Of a stretch of 64,000 nucleotides of DNA, positions 24,236-33,424 are shown in pieces; the first letter of the stretch is position 1, and each line of letters starts with the position of its first letter. The stretch spans positions 1 through 64,000 of the forward strand of contig JAAUQO010000004.1 of NCBI GenBank assembly GCA_012032775.1. Direction: 5' to 3'. The notes under the pieces are model-generated. The model was not told where the DNA came from. It saw nothing but the letters and a program-made list of their open reading frames with translations, and made no database searches. A program made the translations under genes and the position numbers. The stretch comes from Oscillochloris sp. (GTDB lineage: Bacteria; Chloroflexota; Chloroflexia; Chloroflexales; Chloroflexaceae).

Positions 24236-26019
24236 ATGCCTGTCGATCCACAAAGCGACCCATACTACAAGTTACGCCACTCGCTGGCCCATGTGATGGC
24301 CGAGGCGGTGCTCGAAATCTTCCCCGAGGGCAAGGTCGCGATCGGCCCGCCGGTTGAGAACGGTTTTTACTACGACTTCGATCTGCCCCGCTCGCTCACG
24401 CCCGAGGATCTGAGCGCGATCGAGGCGAAGATGCGCCGGATTATCGCCGAAGATCATCCCTTCGTCTGCCGTGAGGTAAGCGCCGAAGAGGCGTTGGCCT
24501 TGTTCAAGGATCAGCCCTACAAGATCGAACTGATCGCAGGGCTTGCGAAAGGTTTGGACGAGTACGGCGAAACGCACCACGGCGATACGGTGATCTCGAC
24601 GTACAAGCACGATACATTCGAGGATCTCTGCCGCGGCCCGCATCTCGACAGCACGGGCAAGATCCCCGCCGACAGCTTTAAACTGATGAGTATCGCCGGC
24701 GCGTACTGGCGCGGTGACGAGAAGAATCGTCAGCTTCAGCGAATCTATGGCACGGGTTGGAACAGCAAAGACGAACTCGATCAATACTTGCACATGCTCG
24801 AAGAGGCCCGCCGCCGCGATCATCGCCGTCTGGGCAAGGATCTCGGGCTGTTCTTCTTCGCCGAAGAGGTTGGCCCCGGCCTGCCGCTCTTCACACCAAA
24901 GGGCGAGATTATTCGCCACGAGATGGAGCAGTATGTGCGCGAAGTGCAGACGCGCTACGGCTACCAGCACGTCTGGACGGGCAATGTGGTGAAGGAGCAG
25001 TTGTATCACAAGTCCGGCCATTACGAGAACTATCGCGACAGCATGTTCCCGCCGATGGTTGAGAGCGAGGATCTGGTGTTCCGGCTCAAGCCGATGAATT
25101 GCCCCAGCCACATGACACTCTATAATCAGATGGGAGTGATCAGCTACCGCGAGTTGCCGTTGCGCTGGGCCGAATTCGCCACGCTCTACCGCTACGAGGA
25201 TAGCGGCGCGCTGAACGGCCTGACACGGGTGCGCGCGCTCACGCAGGACGATTGCCATATCTTCTGCCGGCCCGACCAGATCGAAGAGGAGTTTACGCTG
25301 GCGCTGAACCTGATCCGCGAAGTGTTGAACACATACCAGTTCAGCGATTACAAGGTGCGCCTCTCGTTGCGCGGCGATGAGGGCAAATTCGTCGCCGACG
25401 ACGAAAAGTGGGAACAGGCCACGAATGCACTCCGTTCAGCACTGGACGCAAACAACGTCGCCTACTTCGAGGAACGCGGCGAAGCGGCATTCTACGGCCA
25501 AAGGCCGACTTCATCGCCCGCGACGTACTCGGCCGCGAGTGGCAACTCAGCACGATCCAGGTCGATTTCATCCAACCGGCCCGGCTCGACTGCGAATATA
25601 TCGGCGAGGACGGCCAGTCGCATACGCCGGTGCTGCTCCATCGCGCCGTCACAGGCACAACGGAACGCTTTATGGGTGTGTTGATCGAACACTACGCCGG
25701 CGCATTCCCGCTCTGGTTAGCGCCGGTGCAGGCCGTGATCGTCCCGATCACGGACAAACAGGCCGATTTCGCCGTCCAGGTACGGAAAAAGCTCCAGGCC
25801 GCCGGCCTGCGGGTCGAGATCGACGCAAGCCGCGACCGCATGCAAGGGAAGATTCGCCGCGCTCAGTTGCAGAAGATCCCCTACATGCTTATAATCGGCA
25901 ACAAAGAGCAGGAAGCTGATACGGTTTCGGTTCGCCTCCGTTCAGGCGAGGATCTGGGCGCCATTCCAGTCGATGCATTCATCGAGCGCGCTGTCGCCGA
26001 GGTACGTGCGCGAAGCTAG
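24236..26019 (+). CDS. thrS: threonyl-tRNA synthetase lacking TGS domain, one frameshift
   Basis: Charges tRNA-Thr. From ATG 24236 (AAGGAGAT upstream) the protein begins directly with the editing domain (HSLAHVMA and CRGPHLDS give the four metal-type residues), then the class II core (PMNCPSHM zinc Cys, RALTQDDCHIF motif 2) and the anticodon-binding domain (PVQAVIVPITDKQ). The usual N-terminal TGS domain is absent. At about 25498 one C is missing in GGCC; with it the text reads FYGPKADFIARD and joins both frames to a protein of 594-595 residues. Preceded by a T-box leader and one unknown gene. Confidence 0.9.
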
Positions 26020-26310
26020 GGGCAAAAGATTGCGCTGAGCGCACCATGCACTGCGCTTACTGCATGACAGAACCAATACTATGTGCCATGTGTCACCCTG
26101 AGCAAAGTGAAGGGTTGCGGCCTTATAGCGGTGAGCAAAACGCCTGAGCCTAATCGAGGAGCGAATACCGGATTGGCGAACCGCGCGGCAGCGCGGTCAG
26201 GCATCACGCATCAGGCATCTTGCTATAGGGCAAGCGATTCTTCACTGCGCTTGCGCGTCGCTCAGAATGACGATGCTGAAACTTCAGCGTGTAGAGATGA
26301 AGGAGCTACC
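26020..26310. repeat. repeat-rich intergenic region
   Basis: 290 bases without a gene. Contains GTGTCACCCTGAGC at about 26092 and CGCTCAGAATGAC at about 26262, the outward ends of a dispersed palindromic element seen also at 18005, and CGCATCAGGCATC-type short repeats. No coding frame supported. Confidence 0.5.
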
Positions 26311-26742
26311 ATGTCAGTAGAGACCGACGCGCTGACCGAGGCGGCGCAGCGTTTCGCCGAAGTGATCCGAACCGAGCGCGCCACCACGATCGAGACGCTT
26401 GAGCGCGAGCGGCAAGCTGCGGTCCAGATTATCGAGGCCCTGCGCCGCGAGAACGCCAGGCGTGCCAAGGGCGCCGGCGGTCGTTTCCTGATTGGCTTTG
26501 TGGTCGGCGCCGCGATCGGCGCTGCCGCCGTTGCCATGCTTGCGCCGCGCTCGGGGATCGATCTGCGCCAGAGCCTGACGACCGGCGTGAATACCGGCGG
26601 CCGGAGCCTTTCGGATCGCCTGAAATCCGCCCTCGCCGTCGGCCAGCAGGCCGCCGCCAGTCGCGAACAAGAGCTGTGGAGCCAATATCGCCAGCGTATC
26701 GCCAACAACGAACGCGCCGACGACGAAAATCCTTTCCGCTAG
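26311..26742 (+). CDS. YtxH-domain membrane protein
   Basis: 143 residues. An amphipathic N-terminal helix of about 55 residues (rich in Glu, Arg and Ala) is followed by the YtxH signature: one hydrophobic segment FLIGFVVGAAIGAAAVAMLAPRSG and then a helical tail. YtxH proteins are linked to general stress and gas-vesicle-type gene sets; no mechanism is known. Starts at ATG 26311 after AAGGAG. Confidence 0.8.
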   Translation: MSVETDALTEAAQRFAEVIRTERATTIETLERERQAAVQIIEALRRENARRAKGAGGRFLIGFVVGAAIGAAAVAMLAPRSGIDLRQSLTTGVNTGGRSLSDRLKSALAVGQQAAASREQELWSQYRQRIANNERADDENPFR

Positions 26743-26803
26743 AAAGCACACTCCTGACTGCTCCCGTCGGCAATGCCGGCGGGGGCAGTCTCCAATTTAT
26801 CCT

Positions 26804-27990
26804 ATGGATGCAGAAATTATCGCCGTCGGCTCAGAGTTGCTGCTCGGCACCACCATCGATACCAATTCCGCGTACCTCGCCCGCAACCTCGCCGCTGCGG
26901 GCGTCAATGTCTTTCGGAAAACCGTTATCGGCGACAATGCCGAACGGATCGCCGATGCGATTCGCAGCGCCCTTAACCGCGCCGACCTGGTTGTTTGCAC
27001 CGGTGGCCTTGGCCCGACCCTCGATGATGTGACCCGCGAGGCGGTTGCGCTGGCCTTTAATCGCGCCCTGGAGTTTCGCCCCGAACTGCTCAGCCAGATC
27101 GAAGCGCGCTTCGCCGCTTTCGGGCGCCGATGAGCGAGAGTAATCGCCGCCAGGCCTATATTCCCGCCGGTGCGCGTGCGATCGAGAATCCCCGCGGCAC
27201 CGCGCCTTCGTTCATTGTCGAGGATGCACTTGGCACCGTGATTGTGTTGCCCGGCGTGCCGTTCGAGATGCGCTACCTGTTCGAGAATGCCGCGCTGCCC
27301 TATCTGCGCGACGAGCGTGGCATTACCGCCGTGATTCTGATCAAAACCCTCCACGCCGCCGGCCTCGGCGAGAGTGTGATCGGCGAGATGATCGCCGACC
27401 TGATGCAGCAAACCAATCCCACGGTTGGTATTTCGGCGAAACAGGCACGCTACGAATTGCGGATCGGCGCCCGCGCAAATAGTCAGGCCGAGGCCGAGGC
27501 GTTGATTATGCAAGCCGAAACCACCATCCGTTCCCGCCTCGGCCAGTATCTCGTCGGCGACGAACCCCTGAATGCCGCCGTCGCACGCCTGCTGCAAGAA
27601 CAAGGCTTGACCCTCAGCCTGTATGAGGGCAGCGTCGGCGCACCAATCTACCGCGCGATCGCCGCCGCTCCCGGTGGGCTCGATCACCTGCGCGGCGTGG
27701 TTATCCATCCGCTCGATCAAGCCGCCGACGCCGGAGCCGCACTGTCGCTTGCAACCGCCGGCGCTACCAATGTCGCCGAACGCTGGCGCAGCGATCTTGG
27801 ACTCGCCGCTCAGGCCGCCGGCACACCGAACGCCGACGGCTTCACCGAGGTGTGTGTCGTGCTGCATACCCCCGCCGGTAATCGTACCGTCACCCGCAGC
27901 TACGACCTCCGTCAACCCGAAGGCTGGGAGTTCATCGGTACCCTGGCGCTCGATCTCGTCCGTCACTATTTGCTTGGTGAGACGGCATGA
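26804..27990 (+). CDS. cinA: CinA-like protein, one frameshift
   Basis: The N-terminal COG1058 domain (AEIIAVGSELLLG, VCTGGLGPTLDDVT) hydrolyses ADP-ribose and NMN in family members, and the C-terminal domain is the CinA/PncC amidase type. The frame breaks at about 27130 (FGRR then stop); one added base gives FGR.MSESNRRQA..PAGA, the normal continuation. The C-terminal half is divergent around the amidase site (SLYEGSVGAPIYRAIA where SAES.TGG is usual), so amidase activity is doubtful. Role: NAD-metabolite clean-up. Confidence 0.85.
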
Positions 27991-28727
27991 GTTTTTATGC
28001 TCCGCCCCCGGCGCCGAAACTGACTCTCCCAGCCGCAATGGCAACCGTCCATCGCGATCCGGACTGGTGGTGGAAATGCCTGCTTCACGGCGCGGTTGCC
28101 ATCACCGCGATTGGATTACCACTTGCGGCCGGATTCGTGATCGAAAGCTACGATAACAGCCGTAAAGGCTATCCCACGCCGCTGCCGCCCTGGTCGGATT
28201 GGGTCAACCGCTGGCTTTCCGGCCTCTTCGCGCTGCTGGTTGACTTCGCCTTCTTCATTCTGCCGCTCCTGATCGGCGCACTGCTGTTGATCTGCCTCAG
28301 TGTGGCACTCCTGATCGCCGGCATCACCGCTCCCGACGAGATTGCGCGCGCCGTTTTCGGATTGGTCGGCCTGATCGGTCTGTTCGAGTTCGTCATGTTT
28401 ATGTGCAGCGTCTCACCGGTCGGCCGAATTATGTTCGTGCGCGAAGGCCAGCCTGAGCAAGCACTCAACCCCGCTATTCTGCGCTATACCGTGATGTCGA
28501 GCGCGCGCGGCACATTCCTGCGCGCTCGACTGGCCAGCCTGCTCGCCTACTTGCCGGCGTCGGCCCTTGCGATTCTGCTGGCCTTTATCCTGCCGCTCAC
28601 CTTCCCCGGCCAGTTGATCGCCGTGATCGTGTTGATCTGGCTGATTGCCTCGACGATCGTTTATGCGCATCTGGTTACAACGCAGTTGTATGTCGCCGCT
28701 GAGCGGATTGCTCTGCCGGGTGCATAG
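27987..28727 (+). CDS. DUF4013 family membrane protein
   Basis: 246 residues, about six hydrophobic segments. The N-terminal PDWWWKCLLHGAV... and PLPPWSDWVNRWLSGL motifs match DUF4013, common in Chloroflexota and archaea. The start overlaps the cinA stop by four bases, suggesting coupling. Function unknown; a second member follows at 29010. Confidence 0.75.
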   Translation: MSFYAPPPAPKLTLPAAMATVHRDPDWWWKCLLHGAVAITAIGLPLAAGFVIESYDNSRKGYPTPLPPWSDWVNRWLSGLFALLVDFAFFILPLLIGALLLICLSVALLIAGITAPDEIARAVFGLVGLIGLFEFVMFMCSVSPVGRIMFVREGQPEQALNPAILRYTVMSSARGTFLRARLASLLAYLPASALAILLAFILPLTFPGQLIAVIVLIWLIASTIVYAHLVTTQLYVAAERIALPGA

Positions 28728-29009
28728 GAAATTGCCGCTCCATCACCCAGTCCCAGACCCGATCGGAGAGCAAGCGCCGGGTTGCGCACCGACACAAGCA
28801 TCGATACCATTACATCGGTGATAAAATCGCGCCGATCGAACAACAATCGCCGGCATATGTTGCCGCGCAGAACCGTTGAGCCTCGGAAGGATCTTGCACC
28901 ATAAATCGTCGATCGTTCGTACAATAAGTACCAAGTGCATATCAGGCCCGCTCTCGTTCGCCCAGTGTTCTTAACCTTTGCTCATCGCCTAACATCTAGG
29001 AGGAGATAG

Positions 29010-29702
29010 ATGGATCTTGCACGCGCCTTCAGTTATGTACTCGACGACGAACAGTGGATTGTGACGGTGCTGATCGGCGGCTTACTGCTGCTGGTACCGA
29101 TCCTCGGCCCAATCATGCTCACCGGTTTCATGCTCGAAGCCGCCCGCAATGTTGCCGCCGGCAACCCTCGGCCGCTGCCGCGTTGGGATCGCTTCGGCGA
29201 GAAATTCATCGACGGGCTGTACGGCATTATCATTCAGATCGTCTATAATCTGCCGGTGATTCTGTTCTCCTGTTTGCTGGCATGTATCGCAGTCGTTGCC
29301 GTGATCGGCGGCACATCGGAAGAAGAGATCGGGATCCTGATGGCCGGCTTAAGCCTTTGTATTATGCCGGTGGTACTCTTGCTCAGCATTGTGCTGCAAC
29401 CTGTTACCCTGGCCGCATTGGCGCGCTATGTCCAGACCGGTAGCCTTTCTGAAACGCTGAAAGTCGGTGATGTGGTTCAAATCACACGCTCCGATCTAGG
29501 CGCCTGGGTTGTGCTCTGGCTGCTGCAGATTCTGTGCAGCTTTGTCGGATCGCTCGGCAGTGCGTTGTTGGTAATCGGCGTGTTCTTTACCATGTTCTAC
29601 AGCCAGGCCGTGTTTGGGCATCTTCTCGGCCAGACGGTTCAGCGCATGAATCAAGACACTCCGCCGCCTACACCCTACGCACCGCCGCCCTCCTATTCCT
29701 AA
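29010..29702 (+). CDS. DUF4013 family membrane protein
   Basis: 230 residues, four to five membrane segments, with the PLPRWDRFGEKFIDGLYG motif of DUF4013 and a Pro/Tyr-rich tail (PPPTPYAPPPSYS). Strong ribosome binding site (AGGAGGAGA). Separated from the first member by 282 bases that show no gene. Function unknown. Confidence 0.75.
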   Translation: MDLARAFSYVLDDEQWIVTVLIGGLLLLVPILGPIMLTGFMLEAARNVAAGNPRPLPRWDRFGEKFIDGLYGIIIQIVYNLPVILFSCLLACIAVVAVIGGTSEEEIGILMAGLSLCIMPVVLLLSIVLQPVTLAALARYVQTGSLSETLKVGDVVQITRSDLGAWVVLWLLQILCSFVGSLGSALLVIGVFFTMFYSQAVFGHLLGQTVQRMNQDTPPPTPYAPPPSYS

Positions 29703-29709
29703 ATGCTGC

Positions 29710-29743
29710 GGCGCATCTGAGCTTCAGATGGCTTAGATGCGCC
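29710..29743 (+). terminator. hairpin after the second DUF4013 gene
   Basis: GGCGCATCT / AGATGCGCC arms, 16-base loop, 10 bases after the stop. No U-tract. Confidence 0.5.
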
Positions 29744-29863
29744 ACAACAACACTCGTACCGGTCGGCCTACGTCCGTCGCGGGTTTGTAACAGCCTTGAG
29801 GCCGTCACCGTGCGCTGTGCGCCGTAAACGTACGTACGCTTGAGCGTACTAGAAGGACGATAT

Positions 29864-30439
29864 ATGGGTATCAGCAAACTTGTGCGGCCAAGGGAGTTGC
29901 TTTATCCGTCGAATATACTGACGATCAGCAGACTTGGCCTGGTGCCGCTCACTATCTATTACTTGCTGAAGCCCGAAGAGCACCGGAAAGCGTTGATATG
30001 CCTCGCACTGACGATGTTCACCGATGCGATCGACGGCCCGATCGCCCGTGCGCGGGGCGAAGTTTCGCGCCTGGGCGAGATCCTCGATCCGATCGCCGAC
30101 AAACTGCTGATCGACGCCACCGCGATCATTCTCTCGCGCAGTCGCGGCTTTCCCTGGTGGGCAACCGGCTTGATGCTGTTTCGTGATATCGGGATTTTGT
30201 TGGCGGGGGGATTGGTGCTACGGCGCCGTGCTCACGTCACCACCGCCCAGAGCGCAGGCAAGGCGACCACGGTTCTTATGACGTTGACCGTACTGCTCTA
30301 TCTGGCCGGTCAGGAACGCATCGGCCGGATCACGCTCACACTGGCGATGATCCCATTTCTTTTCTCGTTCGTCCAATATGGCGCCAATTTCGTCGCACTT
30401 ATGCGCCAGCAGGAAACGCCGCAACCCAAACCCCAATAG
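29864..30439 (+). CDS. CDP-alcohol phosphatidyltransferase
   Basis: Membrane enzyme that joins CDP-diacylglycerol to an alcohol (for example glycerol-3-phosphate) in phospholipid synthesis. The full signature is present: DAIDGPIARARGEVSRLGE then LDPIADK, i.e. D..DG..AR........G...D...D. About 191 residues and six helices. ATG 29864 after AGAAGGA. PgsA-like is likely, but the substrate cannot be fixed from sequence. Confidence 0.88.
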   Translation: MGISKLVRPRELLYPSNILTISRLGLVPLTIYYLLKPEEHRKALICLALTMFTDAIDGPIARARGEVSRLGEILDPIADKLLIDATAIILSRSRGFPWWATGLMLFRDIGILLAGGLVLRRRAHVTTAQSAGKATTVLMTLTVLLYLAGQERIGRITLTLAMIPFLFSFVQYGANFVALMRQQETPQPKPQ

Positions 30440-30471
30440 CGGCGATCAAATTAGCCCTGCGCGTCGTCTCA

Positions 30472-30523
30472 GGGTTCAGGGTGACAGAGGCCACGCAGCG
30501 GAGCCAGCACCCTCCCTGAACCC
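30472..30523. terminator. bidirectional terminator
   Basis: GGGTTCAGGG and CCCTGAACCC arms, 32-base loop, between convergent genes ending at 30439 and 30540. Confidence 0.55.
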
Positions 30524-30539
30524 AATCCGGCCCGGTCTC

Positions 30540-31298
30540 CTAATTCTCAGATGCAGGCTCGCCGCTGCTTTGACCTTGCTTGATCTCGTTCGGCGTTTCG
30601 ATCCAGCCGCGACGCAACGCGAACAACACCGCCTGGGTGCGATCATTCAACGACAGCTTGCGCAAGATCGAAGAGATATGGTTCTTCACCGTCTGGGTGC
30701 TGATGCCGAGTGAATCGGCGATCTCCTTGTTACTGCCGCCGCTGGCGATCCGCTCCAACACCTCAATCTCGCGGTCGCTGAGTGGCGTGAAGATCGGGAA
30801 ATCCGCCTCAGGGCTGGTCGAAGTCGCATTCGGCAAATTGCGAAACTGAGTCAGCACCCGGCTGGCCACCCGTGGCTCCTCAAGCACCACATCATTAATC
30901 ACATATTCGCCGCGCGCCACCCGGCGCACGATCTCAACCAATGATTGCGGCTTAACATCCTTCGAGCGGTATGCCGCTGCACCGGCGCGCAGTGCATTAA
31001 ATGCCTGCTCGTCGTTCTCGTGCATGCTCAAAATGATCACACCGGTGCCCGGGTACTGTCGCCGCACCTGCCGGGTCAACTCCAGGCCATTCATGCGCGG
31101 CAGATTGAGATCGACCAGCATCACATTCGGCTCCTGGTTCGGCCCGGCCTCCTGCAACCACTCCAACGCAGTCTCGGCGCTGGCGGCCTCGGCGACGATT
31201 GCCAGATCATCTTCCGACGACAGGGCCCAGCGCACCCCCTGGCGAAAGAGCGGGTGATCATCGACGATCAACAGCTTTATGGTTGTGTTGGGGGGCAT
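30540..31298 (-). CDS. NarL/LuxR-type response regulator
   Basis: 252 residues. The receiver domain has the acidic pair (VDDHP), the phosphoacceptor Asp (VMLVDLNLP), the switch Ser (ILSMHE) and Lys (YRSKDVKP). After a linker comes a GerE helix-turn-helix (LSDREIEVLERIASG, KEIADSLGIS, TVKNHISSILRKL). It starts at ATG 31298 after AAAGGAG, 22 bases inside the end of maf, so it is probably translated from the same message. No sensor kinase gene is nearby. Confidence 0.92.
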   Translation of the reverse strand: MPPNTTIKLLIVDDHPLFRQGVRWALSSEDDLAIVAEAASAETALEWLQEAGPNQEPNVMLVDLNLPRMNGLELTRQVRRQYPGTGVIILSMHENDEQAFNALRAGAAAYRSKDVKPQSLVEIVRRVARGEYVINDVVLEEPRVASRVLTQFRNLPNATSTSPEADFPIFTPLSDREIEVLERIASGGSNKEIADSLGISTQTVKNHISSILRKLSLNDRTQAVLFALRRGWIETPNEIKQGQSSGEPASEN

Positions 31299-32029
31299 GG
31301 CAGTGGCTCCTTTCCCTGACTCTTCACCCATTGACGATAACACTCGGCCGGATCTCGCAATATCGCAACCCCGGCGGCTGCAAGCAAATGTGCAGTTTCG
31401 CCCAACGGTAACCCGACGACATTCGTGTAACTGCCCCGCACCGCTCGTACCAGTTGCCCGCCCCGGCCCTGAATGCCGTAGGCGCCGGCTTTGTCGTGCG
31501 GTTCGCCGCTAGCAACATACGCCGCGATCTGATCCGATGTCAGATCATAAAATTCTACTTCACTCGTCACCAGGCTCAGCCACATCCACTGCGTGCCAAG
31601 GCCGATCGCCTCGGCCGACGCCGAACCATCGGCGACCGACAACACACAGATCCCGCTATGCACCAGGTGAGTTCGACCGGAAAGATGCGCCAGCATCCGC
31701 CGCCCATCAGCGTCATCCTGCGGCTTATTCAGCACCATTCCGTCGATAACGACGGTTGTGTCCACACCAAGAACAACTGCGCCGGGAACCAACACCGCCG
31801 AGGCCTTTCGCCAGGCGCGTAGGGTTGGGTGATCCGATACTACAAGATCGAGCGGCGGTAACCCGGCCAACACTGCATCGGGCGGCGTGTCAACACACTC
31901 TTCCGCATCAGTGGCGATCACGGTAAAAGCGATTCCGAGCGCCGCCAACAACTCGCGGCGGCGAGGCGAAGCGGAGGCAAGCACGATCGGCGCTGTACTT
32001 AACCCCTGAATTAGGCTTGATTCAGTCAC
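31277..32029 (-). CDS. maf: Maf-family nucleotide pyrophosphatase
   Basis: House-cleaning pyrophosphatase for non-canonical nucleotides. Motifs present: LASASPRRRELL, the loop Lys (NKPQDDADG..ML..LSG) and DKAGAYGIQG. It is longer than usual (250 against about 200) because of insertions around residues 45-75 and 140-155. Start GTG at 32029. Upstream partner of the response regulator. Confidence 0.9.
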   Translation of the reverse strand: MTESSLIQGLSTAPIVLASASPRRRELLAALGIAFTVIATDAEECVDTPPDAVLAGLPPLDLVVSDHPTLRAWRKASAVLVPGAVVLGVDTTVVIDGMVLNKPQDDADGRRMLAHLSGRTHLVHSGICVLSVADGSASAEAIGLGTQWMWLSLVTSEVEFYDLTSDQIAAYVASGEPHDKAGAYGIQGRGGQLVRAVRGSYTNVVGLPLGETAHLLAAAGVAILRDPAECYRQWVKSQGKEPLPCPPTQP

Positions 32030-32228
32030 GTGAGATACGTCGTTCTATTGTATGTCGCATCCTAATGCGCTGTTTACGCATGCCTATGCGCCGATCATAG
32101 CACGCCGCATTCTAATCTGCAAGCACGATCCATATTCCACTTGCAACTCCGTATCCTTTCCTCCTTCGCGGCGGTATACCCTGCGAAACAATCGTCGCGC
32201 CGTGCGGCGCAACCGCAGGAGGTTTTCA

Positions 32229-32507
32229 ATGGATCGTGTGCTTTCGACCGCCATCGCCCGTGAGGCCATCACCCGCTTTCAGCAGATCGTCAACGGCCCC
32301 TTGCTCCAGCAGATCGGCGATTTGAATCGCGAAGGTCAATTGCTTTCCGACGCCAACAACTGGGATGGCCGGCTGGCCTCGGAGTTTCGCACCCATTGGA
32401 GCGACACCAATCAGAAGCTTCTGACGGTGCAGCGCACCCTGGAGGAATTGCGCCAGCAGGTTGCAAAGATCAACCAGAACATTATGCAGGCCGGCGGTAA
32501 TCAGTAG
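32229..32507 (+). CDS. WXG100-family protein (ESAT-6-like)
   Basis: 92 residues, all helix, with the helix-hairpin-helix turn carrying NNWDGRLASEF. The Trp-x-Gly motif is WDG, centred at about residue 45 as in the family. These proteins are secreted as helical dimers by type VII systems. It has a strong ribosome binding site (AGGAGG) and is the first gene of a six-gene plus-strand cluster with an EccC-type ATPase. The usual YxxxD/E signal is not obvious near the C-terminus. Confidence 0.82.
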   Translation: MDRVLSTAIAREAITRFQQIVNGPLLQQIGDLNREGQLLSDANNWDGRLASEFRTHWSDTNQKLLTVQRTLEELRQQVAKINQNIMQAGGNQ

Positions 32508-32566
32508 ATCTATGCTTGCAGCGCTGCGACGGCCTGACTGTCGTAGCGCTGCAACGAGAACACGCT

Positions 32567-33315
32567 ATGAGTGATCATCATTTCAACTCAGTCAGGCCGA
32601 ATTAGCGCTGTTGCTCGGCGTAATGCAATTGCCGCCGCCGGCCCTTGGCCCGCAAAGTAATCTGGGCTTACACGCGCCCGCCCTGGCAGTTGTGCTTGCG
32701 GCCGCCGCCACCGGATTGCGTGCCCGCGATCTGCTTGCCGAAAACGGCATGCCCCAGGCCGACCTGGCACATATGCTCACCCTTGCAGTGCGTGGTGAAC
32801 ACCAACTGATCTTCGCCGGTCGCCACGGCCTGCTCCGGATTCAACATACCCTGGCCTGGAATGCCCAGGGTCAGGCCGTTTTACACACCGTTCTTCCCGA
32901 CCGGCACCGGCTTGAATCCGCAGTTGGACCGTCAGACCTCCTGGATCTGATCGCTCTGACAACCAGCGCCGGGGGCGGCCCGGATCTCACTGTGGATGCA
33001 ACGGTTCTCACACAGGTGATCGATGCATTAGGCAACCAACAACCAAAACTCGCTCGTCGCATCCTGGAAACAAGCGATCTTGCCCCCGGCCTGATCGCCG
33101 AATTTCTGTCGCAGCTAGGCCCACAACCGGGGCGTTTTAGCCTGATCGCCGTGAACATGCAGCCTGAACCTCGGGTGCGCGCCGCAGCAATTGTCCACGG
33201 CGCCCGGAACTCGTGGTGGGGCGAACCCGCTCATAATCAGCCGGATTGTCTGACCCTTCGCCCAACCGACCGTTTCGCACTACGCCGTGCCGCAACTGCA
33301 CTGTACGCAGCGTAG
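32567..33315 (+). CDS. EspG-like T7SS chaperone candidate, one frameshift
   Basis: The longest clean frame starts at 32611, but ATG 32567 reads MSDHH and then, if one T is added to the T-run at 32581, continues FQLSQAELALLLGVMQLPPPAL. That opening (L..EL..L...L.L..LP..L) resembles EspG-type chaperones, which bind PE/PPE or WXG substrates in mycobacteria. The rest has alternating strands and helices ending FSLIAVN and RDRFALRRAAT-like text. About 249 residues, cytoplasmic. The EspG call rests on fold-like pattern and position, so it is tentative. Confidence 0.55.
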
Positions 33316-33424
33316 TGCAAATGCAGAAACCGGCGCACAGCGGCGTGCAGTCGTGGATCACAGCAAGCCGCCCAGATTACAGTCATTCTGCATTCCCAAT
33401 TCTGCATTCCTACCGGAGTAAGCT

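Noticed and set aside
28743-28940. Small minus-strand ORF between the two DUF4013 genes
   Set aside because: No start signal, no recognisable protein pattern; likely non-coding.
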